Origin: Polyangium jinanense
GTDB taxonomy: Bacteria; Myxococcota; Polyangia; Polyangiales; Polyangiaceae
NCBI RefSeq assembly: GCF_028435365.1
Contig: NZ_JAGTJJ010000102.1
Span: 1-25,295 of the forward strand
Direction: 5' to 3'
Length of the DNA stretch: 25,295 bases
Position 1 is the stretch's first letter. Each line of letters opens with the position of its first letter. Positions 13,942 to 21,952 of this stretch are shown in pieces. The notes under the pieces are model-generated. The model was not told where the DNA came from. It did not search any database and saw only the letters and a program-made list of their open reading frames with translations. The position numbers and the translations under genes are program-made.

Positions 13942-16170
13942 ATGGGCCGTCCGCGAACGGGATCGGTGCGCAAAGAGGGCGATCATTTCGTCGCTCGCAT
14001 CCTTCTGGACGGCCGCTACGTCCGGCTCCACCTCCCCGCCGAGATTCAGGGAACCCCCGTATCCGAAGCTCGCGCGAAGGACATGGCCGCCCACTTGGCC
14101 AGCAACCCCGACGAAGCGCGCCGCATACTCGACGCGCAACGGAACACGCGCCGCAGCGGCTCGCCCGTCGCGAAGGGCGAGACATTCGACGAGTACCTAA
14201 ACCGCTGGCTCGACGAACGCGAGCGCGCCGGTTATGCGTCAATCAGCCGTGATCGCGGCTCGATCCGTGCGCACATCTCGCCGATGATCGGGAGCAAGCC
14301 CATTGCAGGGATCACGCGCCGAGACCTCGAGGCGGCGGTAAAGTCCCTTGATGATTCGGTGAACGCCGAGCGGATCGCCTGGAAAACCGCGAAGCGGGTA
14401 TGGGACACCGTGCGAAAGCTCTTCAAGGATGCCTGCCGCTCCAAAAACCCGGCCTTGCGCGTGCGTGACGATAACCCCGCGTCCGAGGTGGAGCCCCCCG
14501 ATCGGGGCGTCGAAAAGGCGAAGGTCTACCTCTACCCCGACGAGTTCCTACGCCTCGTCCAATGCGAGGCGATCCCGCTTGCATGGCGCCGTCTGTTCGC
14601 CGTCGCCGTGTACCTCTTCCCGCGCTTCTCAGAGCTCGATCGGCTGAAATGGGAGGACATCGACCTAGAGCGGCGGATCATCAACATCTGTCGAGCGTGG
14701 GACGATTACCGCAAGGTCGAGAAGGAGCCCAAGGGCGGCAAGTCTCGGCGCTTCTACTTCGAGCCGGCCCTCGTGCCTTTGCTCCGCGTCATGCACGCCG
14801 AGCAGGGCGGGACGGGGTACATCTTCCTCGGCACGCTCGACAAGCCCGCGGCGAGCTTTCGCGAGTGCCTACAGGCAGCGGGGATCAACCGGCCGGATCT
14901 CTACCTCGCCGATGCCACGCACAAGCGGATCACGTTTCACGACCTCCGCGCGACGGGGATCACGTGGATGGCGCTTCGGAAGGACGGGCCCATGGTGATC
15001 CAGCAGCGCGCCGGCCATGCCGATTTTGACACCACGCAGGGCTACATCCGCGAGGCGGAATCGATCCGGGGCAACGTGGAAGAGCCCTTCCCGCCGCTTC
15101 CGGAGTGCCTATTCGCGCCCGTCCGGCCGAGCTCCCCCGGCGGAAGCTCCCGCGGCGGACGCGCCCCCCGCGGACGCTCGCGCGCCCGGAATCTGTCAGA
15201 GTTTCCGTCGGAACGTGGCCAAGTGTCCGGAATCGCTCGACCCGTAGGGCACTCCCGCCTCCGCTCCCGCGTCCGCGTCCGCCCCCGCACCCGCACCGCC
15301 GCCGAAATCCGCGCGGGCCGAGGCGGCCGAGCGTGTCCTTTTCCTGGCGACCCACCTGCGCACGACGGAGCTCCGCGAGGCTTGTCCCGAGACGCTCGCC
15401 GAGGCGCCGCGCGTGCGTTGCTTGCTGTCGCTGCGGTACGCCGACAACGCGCCCTCGAAACAACTCGCGCTCGACCTCTACGAGGAGACGGGCTCGCTCG
15501 CGGGGCTCTTGCCCGAGGAGGAGACCGAGGACGGGCGCGGGCAGAAGGTGCGGCTCCGGCCCGCGCGGCCCGTGGGGCAGAACCGCGACCACCTCGTCTG
15601 GATCCTCACGGCGATGCGCGGGTACGCGCGCTTCTTCGCGACCCTCGAGGCCCGCACGGGCAAACGCGTGACGATGCGGGATCGACCGCTCGATTTTCGA
15701 TTTTTTTACACCGAGAAGGGCGGCGCCCCGAGCGCGTTCGCGGTGAACCAGAACATCGGCTACAACCTGTTCGGCGCTGTGAACGTCTCCGAGGAGGCCG
15801 TGCGGGATACGTTGTTCCACGAGATCTTCCACCTGAACGACGCGTGGCACGAGCAGTGGTCGACCCGCACGCTCGGCGCGCTGCACGAGGGGATCGTCAC
15901 GCGCTGCAAGGACAATCGGCGATGCCTGTTGCCCTACGCGCCGACGGACACGACGATGAACGGCAGGCTCTACGCGTTCCTGCCCCGCGGCGGCGTGCGC
16001 GAGTACGCGGCCGAGCTCGCGCTCCGGTTCTTCCGCGAGCAACGCCTTGCGCTGGACGACAAACCCCTGCCCTCCCGGCCCTTCAAGTGCGGACCGCCGG
16101 AGAACGCCGAGGCGATGCGGCTGCTCGCGGACGAATTCTTCGGCGGCGCGGACTTCACGCCGGCGTGTGA
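13942..16170 (+). CDS. Tyrosine recombinase/integrase (frame runs past the real domain end)
   Basis: A site-specific integrase with all catalytic residues: R228 in FPRFSELDRLKW, K267 in GGKSRRFYF, H333 and R336 in TFHDLRATG, H359 in RAGHADF and the nucleophile Y368 in TQGYIREAE. An N-terminal arm-binding segment (MGRPRTGSVRKEGDHFVARI) and a core-binding domain (FDEYLNRWLDERERAG onwards) precede. Sense stops soon after EEPFPPLPECLFAP, about residue 395 (15120). The in-frame stop at 16170 lies inside another gene read in a different frame, so residues past about 420 are almost certainly not native. A one-base shift near 15120 would end the protein at 15247. It marks the right end of the mobile element. 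Confidence 0.85.
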   Translation: MGRPRTGSVRKEGDHFVARILLDGRYVRLHLPAEIQGTPVSEARAKDMAAHLASNPDEARRILDAQRNTRRSGSPVAKGETFDEYLNRWLDERERAGYASISRDRGSIRAHISPMIGSKPIAGITRRDLEAAVKSLDDSVNAERIAWKTAKRVWDTVRKLFKDACRSKNPALRVRDDNPASEVEPPDRGVEKAKVYLYPDEFLRLVQCEAIPLAWRRLFAVAVYLFPRFSELDRLKWEDIDLERRIINICRAWDDYRKVEKEPKGGKSRRFYFEPALVPLLRVMHAEQGGTGYIFLGTLDKPAASFRECLQAAGINRPDLYLADATHKRITFHDLRATGITWMALRKDGPMVIQQRAGHADFDTTQGYIREAESIRGNVEEPFPPLPECLFAPVRPSSPGGSSRGGRAPRGRSRARNLSEFPSERGQVSGIARPVGHSRLRSRVRVRPRTRTAAEIRAGRGGRACPFPGDPPAHDGAPRGLSRDARRGAARALLAVAAVRRQRALETTRARPLRGDGLARGALARGGDRGRARAEGAAPARAARGAEPRPPRLDPHGDARVRALLRDPRGPHGQTRDDAGSTARFSIFLHREGRRPERVRGEPEHRLQPVRRCERLRGGRAGYVVPRDLPPERRVARAVVDPHARRAARGDRHALQGQSAMPVALRADGHDDERQALRVPAPRRRARVRGRARAPVLPRATPCAGRQTPALPALQVRTAGERRGDAAARGRILRRRGLHAGV

Positions 16171-16183
16171 CGCCGCGCCCTAG
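15413..16183 (+). CDS. Zinc metalloprotease-like protein, 5'-truncated
   Basis: The frame is open from 15248, just after a TAG, and reads an Ala/Ser/Pro linker followed by SARAEAAERVLFLATHLRTT, with no start codon that fits. The GTG at 15413 (MRCLLSLRYADNAPSKQLAL) is the first usable start but lies inside the domain. The body has DHLVWILTAMRGYARFFATL, a strand-rich GAPSAFAVNQNIGYNLFG, the zinc motif FHEIFHLND (HExxH) and, downstream, ALHEGIVTR and VREYAAELALRFF. The linker at its front is what usually follows a lipoprotein signal, so signal peptide and promoter seem to have been lost where the integrase-bearing element joins. It is probably a silent gene or a fragment. Confidence 0.65.
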   Translation: MRCLLSLRYADNAPSKQLALDLYEETGSLAGLLPEEETEDGRGQKVRLRPARPVGQNRDHLVWILTAMRGYARFFATLEARTGKRVTMRDRPLDFRFFYTEKGGAPSAFAVNQNIGYNLFGAVNVSEEAVRDTLFHEIFHLNDAWHEQWSTRTLGALHEGIVTRCKDNRRCLLPYAPTDTTMNGRLYAFLPRGGVREYAAELALRFFREQRLALDDKPLPSRPFKCGPPENAEAMRLLADEFFGGADFTPACDAAP

Positions 16184-17055
16184 GTTCTGCGACGGTCGAA
16201 GGCGTCGATCGCCCCCAGCCATTGCATGACCGCGCGCACCTTGGGCACGCGTTGCTTCGAGCGGTGCACGACCATCCAGAAATCGCGTGACGGAATCGGG
16301 CCGAGGTCGAGCGCGCCGACGGAGCGCGGGGAGACCTCCACGACGCCTTCGAGCCGCGCGGCGAGGCCACGCGGCAAGACGGCGACGCCGAGCCCAGCTT
16401 CCACCACCACCCCGAGCGATTCGACGTCCTCGACGAGCAAGCGCGGCGGACGCGCGAATGCACGCGCGGCGTGACGTTGCTCGGGGATGTGTGCGAGGGA
16501 GCCCGTGAGCCCGAGCCAGGGGATGTCGGTATGCAGCGCAAGGAGCGCGGATGCAAACAAGCCGTACGTCTCCGTGTGCAGCCTGCGCGCGAAAAGCTCC
16601 CCGCGCGCAGGCCGCGCGAGCCGCAGCGCCACGTCCGCTTCGCCGGCGGCAAGGCTATTGACTCGATTGTCCGCGAGAATGCGGAGGCGCAGGTTCGGAT
16701 AGGCCTGGTAAAACGAGGGCAGCTCCCTGGCGAGCACCCAGCGCAAGAGCTCACCAACCGTCGTCAAGGTGACCTCCCCGGAAAGCTTCGGCGTCTCTTC
16801 GAGGGCCGACTGCGCGACCAGCGCGGCGTCCACCATCGGCTGGACGGCCGCGAGCAGGGCGTCGCCGCGCTCGGTCAGGCGCACGGGAGACTCGCGTACG
16901 AGCAGCGGCGCGCCGGCGTGCTCCTCCAGCTTGCCGAGTTGCCTGCTGATCGTCGACTGACTCACGCCGAGGGCCCTCGCGGCCGCGGTCAAATTGCCGA
17001 GCCGCGCGACCGTCTCGAAGGTGCGGAGCAGATCCCAGTCCACGCTTGCCTCCAT
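16180..17055 (-). CDS. LysR family transcriptional regulator
   Basis: A 291-residue regulator. The N-terminal winged helix-turn-helix is clear: LLRTFETVARLGNLTAAARA, LGVSQSTISRQLGKLEEHAG, then the dimer helix TERGDALLAAVQPMVDAALV. The effector domain follows (SGEVTLTTVGELLRWVLARE, LRILADNRVNSLAAGEADVA, VVVEAGLGVAVLPRGLAARL). Length and layout are as usual for LysR proteins, nearest to those without a long C-terminal extension. ATG 17055 is preferred over the upstream extension because LysR proteins begin a few residues before WDLLRTF. The divergent MBL-fold gene 70 bases away, with a palindrome filling the gap, is the likely target. Confidence 0.93.
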   Translation of the reverse strand: MEASVDWDLLRTFETVARLGNLTAAARALGVSQSTISRQLGKLEEHAGAPLLVRESPVRLTERGDALLAAVQPMVDAALVAQSALEETPKLSGEVTLTTVGELLRWVLARELPSFYQAYPNLRLRILADNRVNSLAAGEADVALRLARPARGELFARRLHTETYGLFASALLALHTDIPWLGLTGSLAHIPEQRHAARAFARPPRLLVEDVESLGVVVEAGLGVAVLPRGLAARLEGVVEVSPRSVGALDLGPIPSRDFWMVVHRSKQRVPKVRAVMQWLGAIDAFDRRRT

Positions 17056-17107
17056 GCAAAAACGGATGCCTGGAATCCATCCATGCGGTCTTTCATCCGT
17101 TCTTGCA
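17055..17107. promoter_or_regulatory. Palindromic operator between LysR and hydrolase genes
   Basis: TGCAAAAACGGATG (17055-17068) and CATCCGTTCTTGCA (17094-17107) form an inverted repeat matching at 13 of 14 positions around a 25-base spacer. It fills most of the 70-base divergent gap and touches the regulator's start codon. This suits autorepression and control of the neighbour by the LysR protein. Confidence 0.65.
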
Positions 17108-17125
17108 ACACCTACCCTGGTGGAC

Positions 17126-17884
17126 ATGAAGATTCATCACCTGCGTAGCGCCACGCTTCTCCTCACGCTGGGCGAGCATCGACTGCTCGTCGACCCCATG
17201 CTCGGGGACGCCGGCTCCATGCCCGGCTTCAAGTTTTTCGGAGGCGGACGCCGCCCGAATCCGCTGGTTCCGCTGCCGCCCGAAACCAAGGCGTGCCTCG
17301 ACCAGGCGACAGGCGTGATCCTCACGCACGTGCACCCGGATCACCTGGATACGGCGGGCAAGGAATGGATCCGCGCGCGCGGGCTCCCCGTGTGGGCAAG
17401 CCGCAAGGACGTCCCGAGCTTGAAACGAAAAGGCCTCGACGCGCGAGAATTGCGAGACGGCGCGCTCGGAATGGCCGTGGAGGTCATCCCCGCGAAACAC
17501 GGCCGCGGTTTGTCGGGGTGGCTCATGGGGCCCGTCTCCGGATACCACCTCGCGCATCCGGGGGAGCCGAGCGTCTACATGACCAGCGACGCCGTGCTCA
17601 CCGAGGACCTCCTCGCCGCCCTGGATCGGCTACGGCCGGACGTCGTCATCGCCCCGGCGGGCTCCGCGAACTTCGGCCTGGGCGACATCCTCTTCTCGGT
17701 CGACGAGCTCGTCACGCTCGCGCGGCGCGCGCCCAAAGACGTGGTCTTGAACCACCTGGAGGCGCTCGATCATTGCCCGACGACGCGGGCCGCGCTCGGC
17801 AAACGCATGGCGGCCGAAGGCCTCGCCGCGCGGGTGCACATCCCCAGCGACGGCGAGGCGCTGCATTTCGAGAAGCGCGCGTGA
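17126..17884 (+). CDS. MBL-fold metallo-hydrolase (UlaG-like)
   Basis: A 252-residue metallo-beta-lactamase-fold enzyme. It starts MKIHHLRSATLLLTLGEHRL, then LVDPMLGD as in the UlaG-like branch, then the zinc motif LTHVHPDHLD (H68-x-H70-x-D72-H73). Later ligands are likely in AKHGRG, MTSDAVL and the C-terminal NHLEALDHC. ATG 17126 is the first start in keeping with the fold. No signal peptide, so it is cytoplasmic. The substrate is unknown; relatives act on lactones, phosphoesters or N-acyl phospholipids. It is divergent from the LysR gene, which probably controls it in response to a small molecule. Confidence 0.9.
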   Translation: MKIHHLRSATLLLTLGEHRLLVDPMLGDAGSMPGFKFFGGGRRPNPLVPLPPETKACLDQATGVILTHVHPDHLDTAGKEWIRARGLPVWASRKDVPSLKRKGLDARELRDGALGMAVEVIPAKHGRGLSGWLMGPVSGYHLAHPGEPSVYMTSDAVLTEDLLAALDRLRPDVVIAPAGSANFGLGDILFSVDELVTLARRAPKDVVLNHLEALDHCPTTRAALGKRMAAEGLAARVHIPSDGEALHFEKRA

Positions 17885-17892
17885 CGCGCGGC

Positions 17893-18666
17893 TCAGTCGT
17901 CCTTCTCGGCGAAGATCACCATGCGGTTCTGCGCGAGGCCGATCGGGTCGCCGTCCCAGGTGCCGAAGGCCTCGGTCACGTGGAGGCCGACGGAGGCGAG
18001 CAGCGCGCGGATCTCGGTGAAATGGTAGAGGCGCACGGAGAAGCGAGCCTCGCGCGTGCGGCCGTCTCGCACGAGGATGCGGTAATCGACGAGGCGGCCC
18101 GTGACCGGGTCGAAGACGTGCCGGTCGATCATGAGATCCGGGCCCTTCTGCAGGATGGTGACGGGCAAGAGGGCGCGCACCATCCAGTCGCGGTTGCGCA
18201 CGTCGAGGCAGAGCTTGCCCCCGGGCCGGAGCGCGCGCGTGATGCGGCGCAGGACGTCGAGGTTCTCGTCGTCGCGGTGCAGGCCGAAGACGTCGAAGAG
18301 GCAGAGGACACGGTCGAACGACGCCTCCTCGTCGAGCGTGCGGAGATCGGCGACGCGGTAGTCGATCGGGAGGCGGGACGCCTCGGCTTCCCTGCGGGCG
18401 AGCTCGACGAAGCCCTCGGTGCGGTCGATGCCGACGACGTCGAAGCCGCGCCGCGCGAGCTCGAAGGCGTGCCGTCCGTGGCCGCAGCCGAGGTCGAGCA
18501 CGCGCATGCCGGGCGTCATGCCGAGGTGCGAGACGAGGACGTCGACCTGATGCTCCGTGCGTTCGGCGCGCAGGGTGTCCTCGTAGAAGTGGAGGTAATC
18601 GTCGACGTCGAAGACGGCGTCCCAGTCGAAGACGTAAAACCTCTCGTCATCCAGGTTCTGGCTCAT
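17893..18666 (-). CDS. SAM-dependent class I methyltransferase
   Basis: A 257-residue enzyme with a Rossmann-type methyltransferase core: motif I VLDLGCGHGRHAFELA, then FDVVGIDRTEGFVELARREA (acidic residue binding the ribose), RVADLRTL, FDRVLCLFDVFGLHRDDENL and LRRITRALRPGGKLCLDVRN. The C-terminal part (RLVDYRILVRDGRTREARFS) is strand-rich, as in small-molecule methyltransferases. ATG 18666 (MSQNLDDERF) is preferred to 18684. It ends eight bases from the stop of the convergent hydrolase gene. The substrate cannot be read from the sequence. Confidence 0.9.
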   Translation of the reverse strand: MSQNLDDERFYVFDWDAVFDVDDYLHFYEDTLRAERTEHQVDVLVSHLGMTPGMRVLDLGCGHGRHAFELARRGFDVVGIDRTEGFVELARREAEASRLPIDYRVADLRTLDEEASFDRVLCLFDVFGLHRDDENLDVLRRITRALRPGGKLCLDVRNRDWMVRALLPVTILQKGPDLMIDRHVFDPVTGRLVDYRILVRDGRTREARFSVRLYHFTEIRALLASVGLHVTEAFGTWDGDPIGLAQNRMVIFAEKDD

Positions 18667-18687
18667 GGTCGGTCCGGGCCGCATGCT

Positions 18688-18850
18688 AGAGCGCCGAACA
18701 GTTCGGCGCTCTGCGAGATCGCGAAGCGAGCTCGCCTCGGGGGGTGAATCGGCCGGGCTTTGCCCGGACGAGAGGGGGACGCGAGGCGTCTCCCTCGGGA
18801 CGAAAGAAGGCTAGAACATCGAGCGGTTGTCAAACCGATCGATGTTCTAG
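18688..18850. repeat. Intergenic region folded into four hairpins
   Basis: A 12-bp-arm palindrome AGAGCGCCGAAC-A-GTTCGGCGCTCT (18688-18712) is followed by CCGGGC-TTT-GCCCGG (near 18750-18765), GAGGGGGACG/CGTCTCCCTC (near 18770-18795), and CTAGAACATCGA/TCGATGTTCTAG (18811-18822 and 18839-18850) with an inner stem CGGTT/AACCG. The first lies 22 bases before the methyltransferase start. The block looks like a composite structured repeat rather than a plain promoter. Confidence 0.6.
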
Positions 18851-18920
18851 CCGAGCTGAGCGGACGAGGGAACGCGCGAAGGGCTCGCCTCTCTCGACGG
18901 GGCGTGGTTAGGTGGGCGCG

Positions 18921-19817
<897 letters not shown>

Positions 19818-19821
19818 AAGC

Positions 19822-19872
19822 CGAAAAAAGGATGCGCCGCTCCCGCCCCGGCGCGCTGGGCGGGAGCGGCGC
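19822..19872 (-). terminator. Rho-independent terminator of the CsbD-like gene
   Basis: A perfect 14-bp stem, GCGCCGCTCCCGCC (19834-19847) with GGCGGGAGCGGCGC (19859-19872), and an 11-base loop. Read on the minus strand it follows the CsbD stop by 11 bases and is followed by a run of six T (19823-19828). It probably also stops the convergent plus-strand gene. Confidence 0.85.
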
Positions 19873-19883
19873 CCCAGCACGTC

Positions 19884-20180
19884 TTACTTGTTGAGCTTCT
19901 GGCGAACCTCGCCCTTCAGCTCCTCGAATTTGCCTTCGGCCTGCTTTCGTTCGTCGCCCGAAAGCGCGCCCGCGGCGCCCTTCACGCGGCCGCCGGCCTT
20001 CTCGAACGTCCCCTCGACCTGCTGGCCCGCCTTCTCGACGTCCTGCCGGCCCTGTCCGTGGCCCTGATCCGAGATGCCTTCACGACGAAGCCGCTCGTCG
20101 TCGGTCAGGTTGCCGAGGGCTTCCTTGGCCTTGCCGCCAAGCTCTTCGGCGGCGCCTTTGATCCGGTTTCCGATTCCCAT
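19884..20180 (-). CDS. CsbD-like stress protein
   Basis: A 98-residue hydrophilic, helical protein with two CsbD-type repeats: MGIGNRIKGAAEELGGKAKE followed by ALGNLTDDERLRREG, and a second unit GTFEKAGGRVKGAAGALSGD followed by ERKQAEGKFEELKGEVRQ. CsbD proteins are small general-stress proteins of unknown biochemical role. ATG 20180 starts the typical MGIGNRIKG. It ends at a strong terminator and is monocistronic. Confidence 0.88.
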   Translation of the reverse strand: MGIGNRIKGAAEELGGKAKEALGNLTDDERLRREGISDQGHGQGRQDVEKAGQQVEGTFEKAGGRVKGAAGALSGDERKQAEGKFEELKGEVRQKLNK

Positions 20181-20328
20181 GGTTTCCCCTCTCGGGTCCG
20201 TCTGGACCCTTCTTGTTGATAGGGGTTCCCCTGGGCAATCGACGTGCCGGAGCGCTTGGCGCCGAACCTATACATACGAACGAGCTCGACCGCGATGGTT
20301 TCCCCGGAGCCGGCCGAATGGAGTCATC

Positions 20329-21267
20329 ATGAGCCGAATGCACCCCGATCCGCCGGCCGAATCTCCATACGCCGAGCTGCCCGAGGATCTCCGCGAGACG
20401 ATCGTGCGCTCGTTCGTGGACCGGTTGGCCGGCGCGGCGGGCGCGCAGGACAACCTGATGTTCGGGTTCCGCGATCCCGCGCCGAAGACGGCGTGGGACG
20501 CGCTCGATCGCCTCGGGCCGATGGCCGTGAACATGCTCGTGCGGCTGTTCCATCGCATCGAGGGCATCGATCGCACGCTCGGGACCTGGCGCGAGATCCA
20601 GTGGATCCGCAATCAATGGTGGGGCGGAAGCGCCGGGTTCAAGGTCGTCTACCGGAATCCGGCCGCGATGCGGAGGCGGCTCGACGATCTGCTCATGGGG
20701 GAGCGCGGCAAACGCGTGGCGCGGGATGCGTACGTGGGCGGGCTCGAGCATCAGCTCCGCCCCGCGATCAAGCTCCTGCCGCGCGCCTTGTTCATGGGCC
20801 CGCGCGCCGAGCTGCCCGACGCGGATACCTGGCGCGAGGTCGACGTGCCCTTGCAAGAAGGCACGCATTTCTGCGTCGGAAAGAGCGAGCAGCCGGAGCG
20901 GCGTCATCCGTCGCTCGACGACATCCACCTCGATTGGTCGTCGCCGGTGGAAAGGATCGACGAACGCACGGGCCGTTGCGATTACCTCGAGCCCTGGGAG
21001 GGCAGCGTGATGCACTGGCTCGAAGCGAAGCTCGGCCGCGGCGCGCCGGTGTTCACGTTCGAAGTGGCCCGCGAGGTGATCGCCCGGGGGAACGAGCTTT
21101 CCCGTGCGTCGTCCGCCGCCGCGGAGGTAGCGCGCTTTCGAGCGATCGCCGCGAGCTTTCTGCGCGACGAGATGGCGCTCGCCGTGCGCGGGCGGGTCGG
21201 GTACGAAGCGTCGAAGGCGCGGCTCGACGAGATCGAGCGGGCGGTTCGGGCGCTCGAACCGCGCTGA
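20329..21267 (+). CDS. Uncharacterised 312-residue protein
   Basis: A soluble, mostly helical protein starting at ATG 20329 (MSRMHPDPPAESPYAELPED). Recognisable stretches are LRETIVRSFVDRLAGAAGAQ, a tryptophan-rich TWREIQWIRNQWWGGSAGF, DYLEPWEGSVMHWLEAKLGR and a C-terminal coiled-coil-like helix (SKARLDEIERAVRALEPR). No signal peptide, membrane segment or catalytic motif. The frame is open further upstream but overlaps the CsbD promoter region. High third-position GC confirms coding. The stop codon lies inside the target duplication of the following MITE-like insertion. I do not recognise the family. Confidence 0.7.
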   Translation: MSRMHPDPPAESPYAELPEDLRETIVRSFVDRLAGAAGAQDNLMFGFRDPAPKTAWDALDRLGPMAVNMLVRLFHRIEGIDRTLGTWREIQWIRNQWWGGSAGFKVVYRNPAAMRRRLDDLLMGERGKRVARDAYVGGLEHQLRPAIKLLPRALFMGPRAELPDADTWREVDVPLQEGTHFCVGKSEQPERRHPSLDDIHLDWSSPVERIDERTGRCDYLEPWEGSVMHWLEAKLGRGAPVFTFEVAREVIARGNELSRASSAAAEVARFRAIAASFLRDEMALAVRGRVGYEASKARLDEIERAVRALEPR

Positions 21268-21442
21268 GAGGGTGTTCCACAGACGTCGTCGGCCCCAGAA
21301 CCTCACCCCCCGACCCCCTCTCCGCGCGGCGGAGAGGGGGCGAAAGGCGCTGGATCGAGCCGGAAACTCCCTCCCTCTCCACGGTGTGGAGAGGGAGGGT
21401 TGGGGTGGGTGAGGTCCGGATGCCTGCGGAACACCCTCTGAG
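21264..21442. mobile_element. MITE-like insertion with 5-bp target duplication
   Basis: The 10-bp terminal inverted repeats AGGGTGTTCC (21269-21278) and GGAACACCCT (21428-21437) are flanked by the direct repeat CTGAG (21264-21268 and 21438-21442). Inside are sub-terminal CCTCACC/GGTGAGG and two strong hairpins (CCCCTCTCCGC-GCGGAGAGGGG near 21314 and CCCTCTCCA-TGGAGAGGG near 21373). There is no coding frame, so any transposition would depend on a transposase elsewhere. Confidence 0.75.
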
Positions 21443-21444
21443 CC

Positions 21445-21816
21445 TCAATCCGAGGCGCGCCCGCGCAGCGCGCCCACGCCGAGCAGGATCGGGACCAGCG
21501 TGAGGAAGATCCCGCCGAGCGCGCCGGGGCGGCTCGCTTCTTTGAGGCCGATGATGAGGGTCCGGGCGATCTCCGCGTCGGGGACGCGCTGCGGATCTTC
21601 GAGGTACGAGCACACGGCGGCGACGTTCGTCCAGGTCGCGTGTGCCGTGACGGTCAGGAGGGTGAGCCACATCGCGCCTGTGAAGGCCAGGCGTCGGGGC
21701 TCGGGTCGGCGCGCGAACCAGGCGGCGGCGCCGACGGCGATGAGCCCGAAGAGGAGCGTGGACCACATCCCCCAGCCGCCCTCGGCGAAAAACTGCCACA
21801 AATCGAAGCCTTTCAT
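21445..21816 (-). CDS. Small three-helix membrane protein
   Basis: A 123-residue inner-membrane protein starting at ATG 21816 (MKGFDLWQFFAEGGWGMWST). Three membrane segments are visible: WSTLLFGLIAVGAAAWFA, LAFTGAMWLTLLTVTAHA and LGGIFLTLVPILLGVGAL, with a short loop containing SYLEDPQRVPDAEIARTLII between the second and third. The opening resembles small MotA/TolQ/ExbB-like proteins, but it is shorter than those and I do not claim that function. It is divergent from the ECF sigma gene with a shared 136-base region, so it could be a target of that sigma factor. Confidence 0.75.
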   Translation of the reverse strand: MKGFDLWQFFAEGGWGMWSTLLFGLIAVGAAAWFARRPEPRRLAFTGAMWLTLLTVTAHATWTNVAAVCSYLEDPQRVPDAEIARTLIIGLKEASRPGALGGIFLTLVPILLGVGALRGRASD

Positions 21817-21894
21817 GACGCTCGTTCTCCTTGGCTCGGCGCGGACCCGAAAGGCGCCGTCCCCATGACACGAAGAACACCGGGCGGCGGCGAA

Positions 21895-21920
21895 CGTGAC
21901 AGCATTTTTTTTCTGTCACG
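21895..21920. promoter_or_regulatory. Inverted repeat in the divergent sigma-factor promoter region
   Basis: CGTGACAG (21895-21902) and CTGTCACG (21913-21920) are perfect 8-bp arms around CATTTTTTTT. It lies 33 bases before the sigma start and could be an operator, or a hairpin with a T-rich loop. TGACA-type sequence is also near here at 21866. Confidence 0.5.
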
Positions 21921-21952
21921 CCTGGGCTAGTTCCGTGTTCGAGGGGGACGAC

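Larger units (their letters stand above)
6300..15247. mobile_element. Integrative element (satellite or mobilisable island), left end unknown
   Basis: Supported by a tyrosine integrase at the right end, a primase/helicase, an excisionase-like protein, two HTH regulators, repeat arrays, an ImmA-type peptidase and lower GC over 6.7-8.3 and 10.4-11.2 kb. No structural, packaging or conjugation gene is visible. The right end is put at the point where the metalloprotease frame opens (about 15247). The left end is a guess from composition, and the sigma pair at 5.2-6.2 kb could belong to it too. No att direct repeat could be found by eye. Confidence 0.5.

Noticed and set aside
5568..15230. Shared 13-mer TCCGTCGGAACGT near 5578 and 15207 as attachment sites
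   Set aside because: Several 13-base matches are expected by chance in 25 kb of GC-rich DNA, and the left copy lies inside the coding region of the sigma partner.
14960..16222. Minus-strand frame of 420 codons opposite the integrase end and metalloprotease
   Set aside because: Antisense of the HExxH protein; low-complexity Arg/Glu/Val text.
17293..18747. Plus-strand frame of 484 codons over the hydrolase and methyltransferase
   Set aside because: It runs out of frame through the MBL gene and antisense through the methyltransferase; both real genes have clear motifs.
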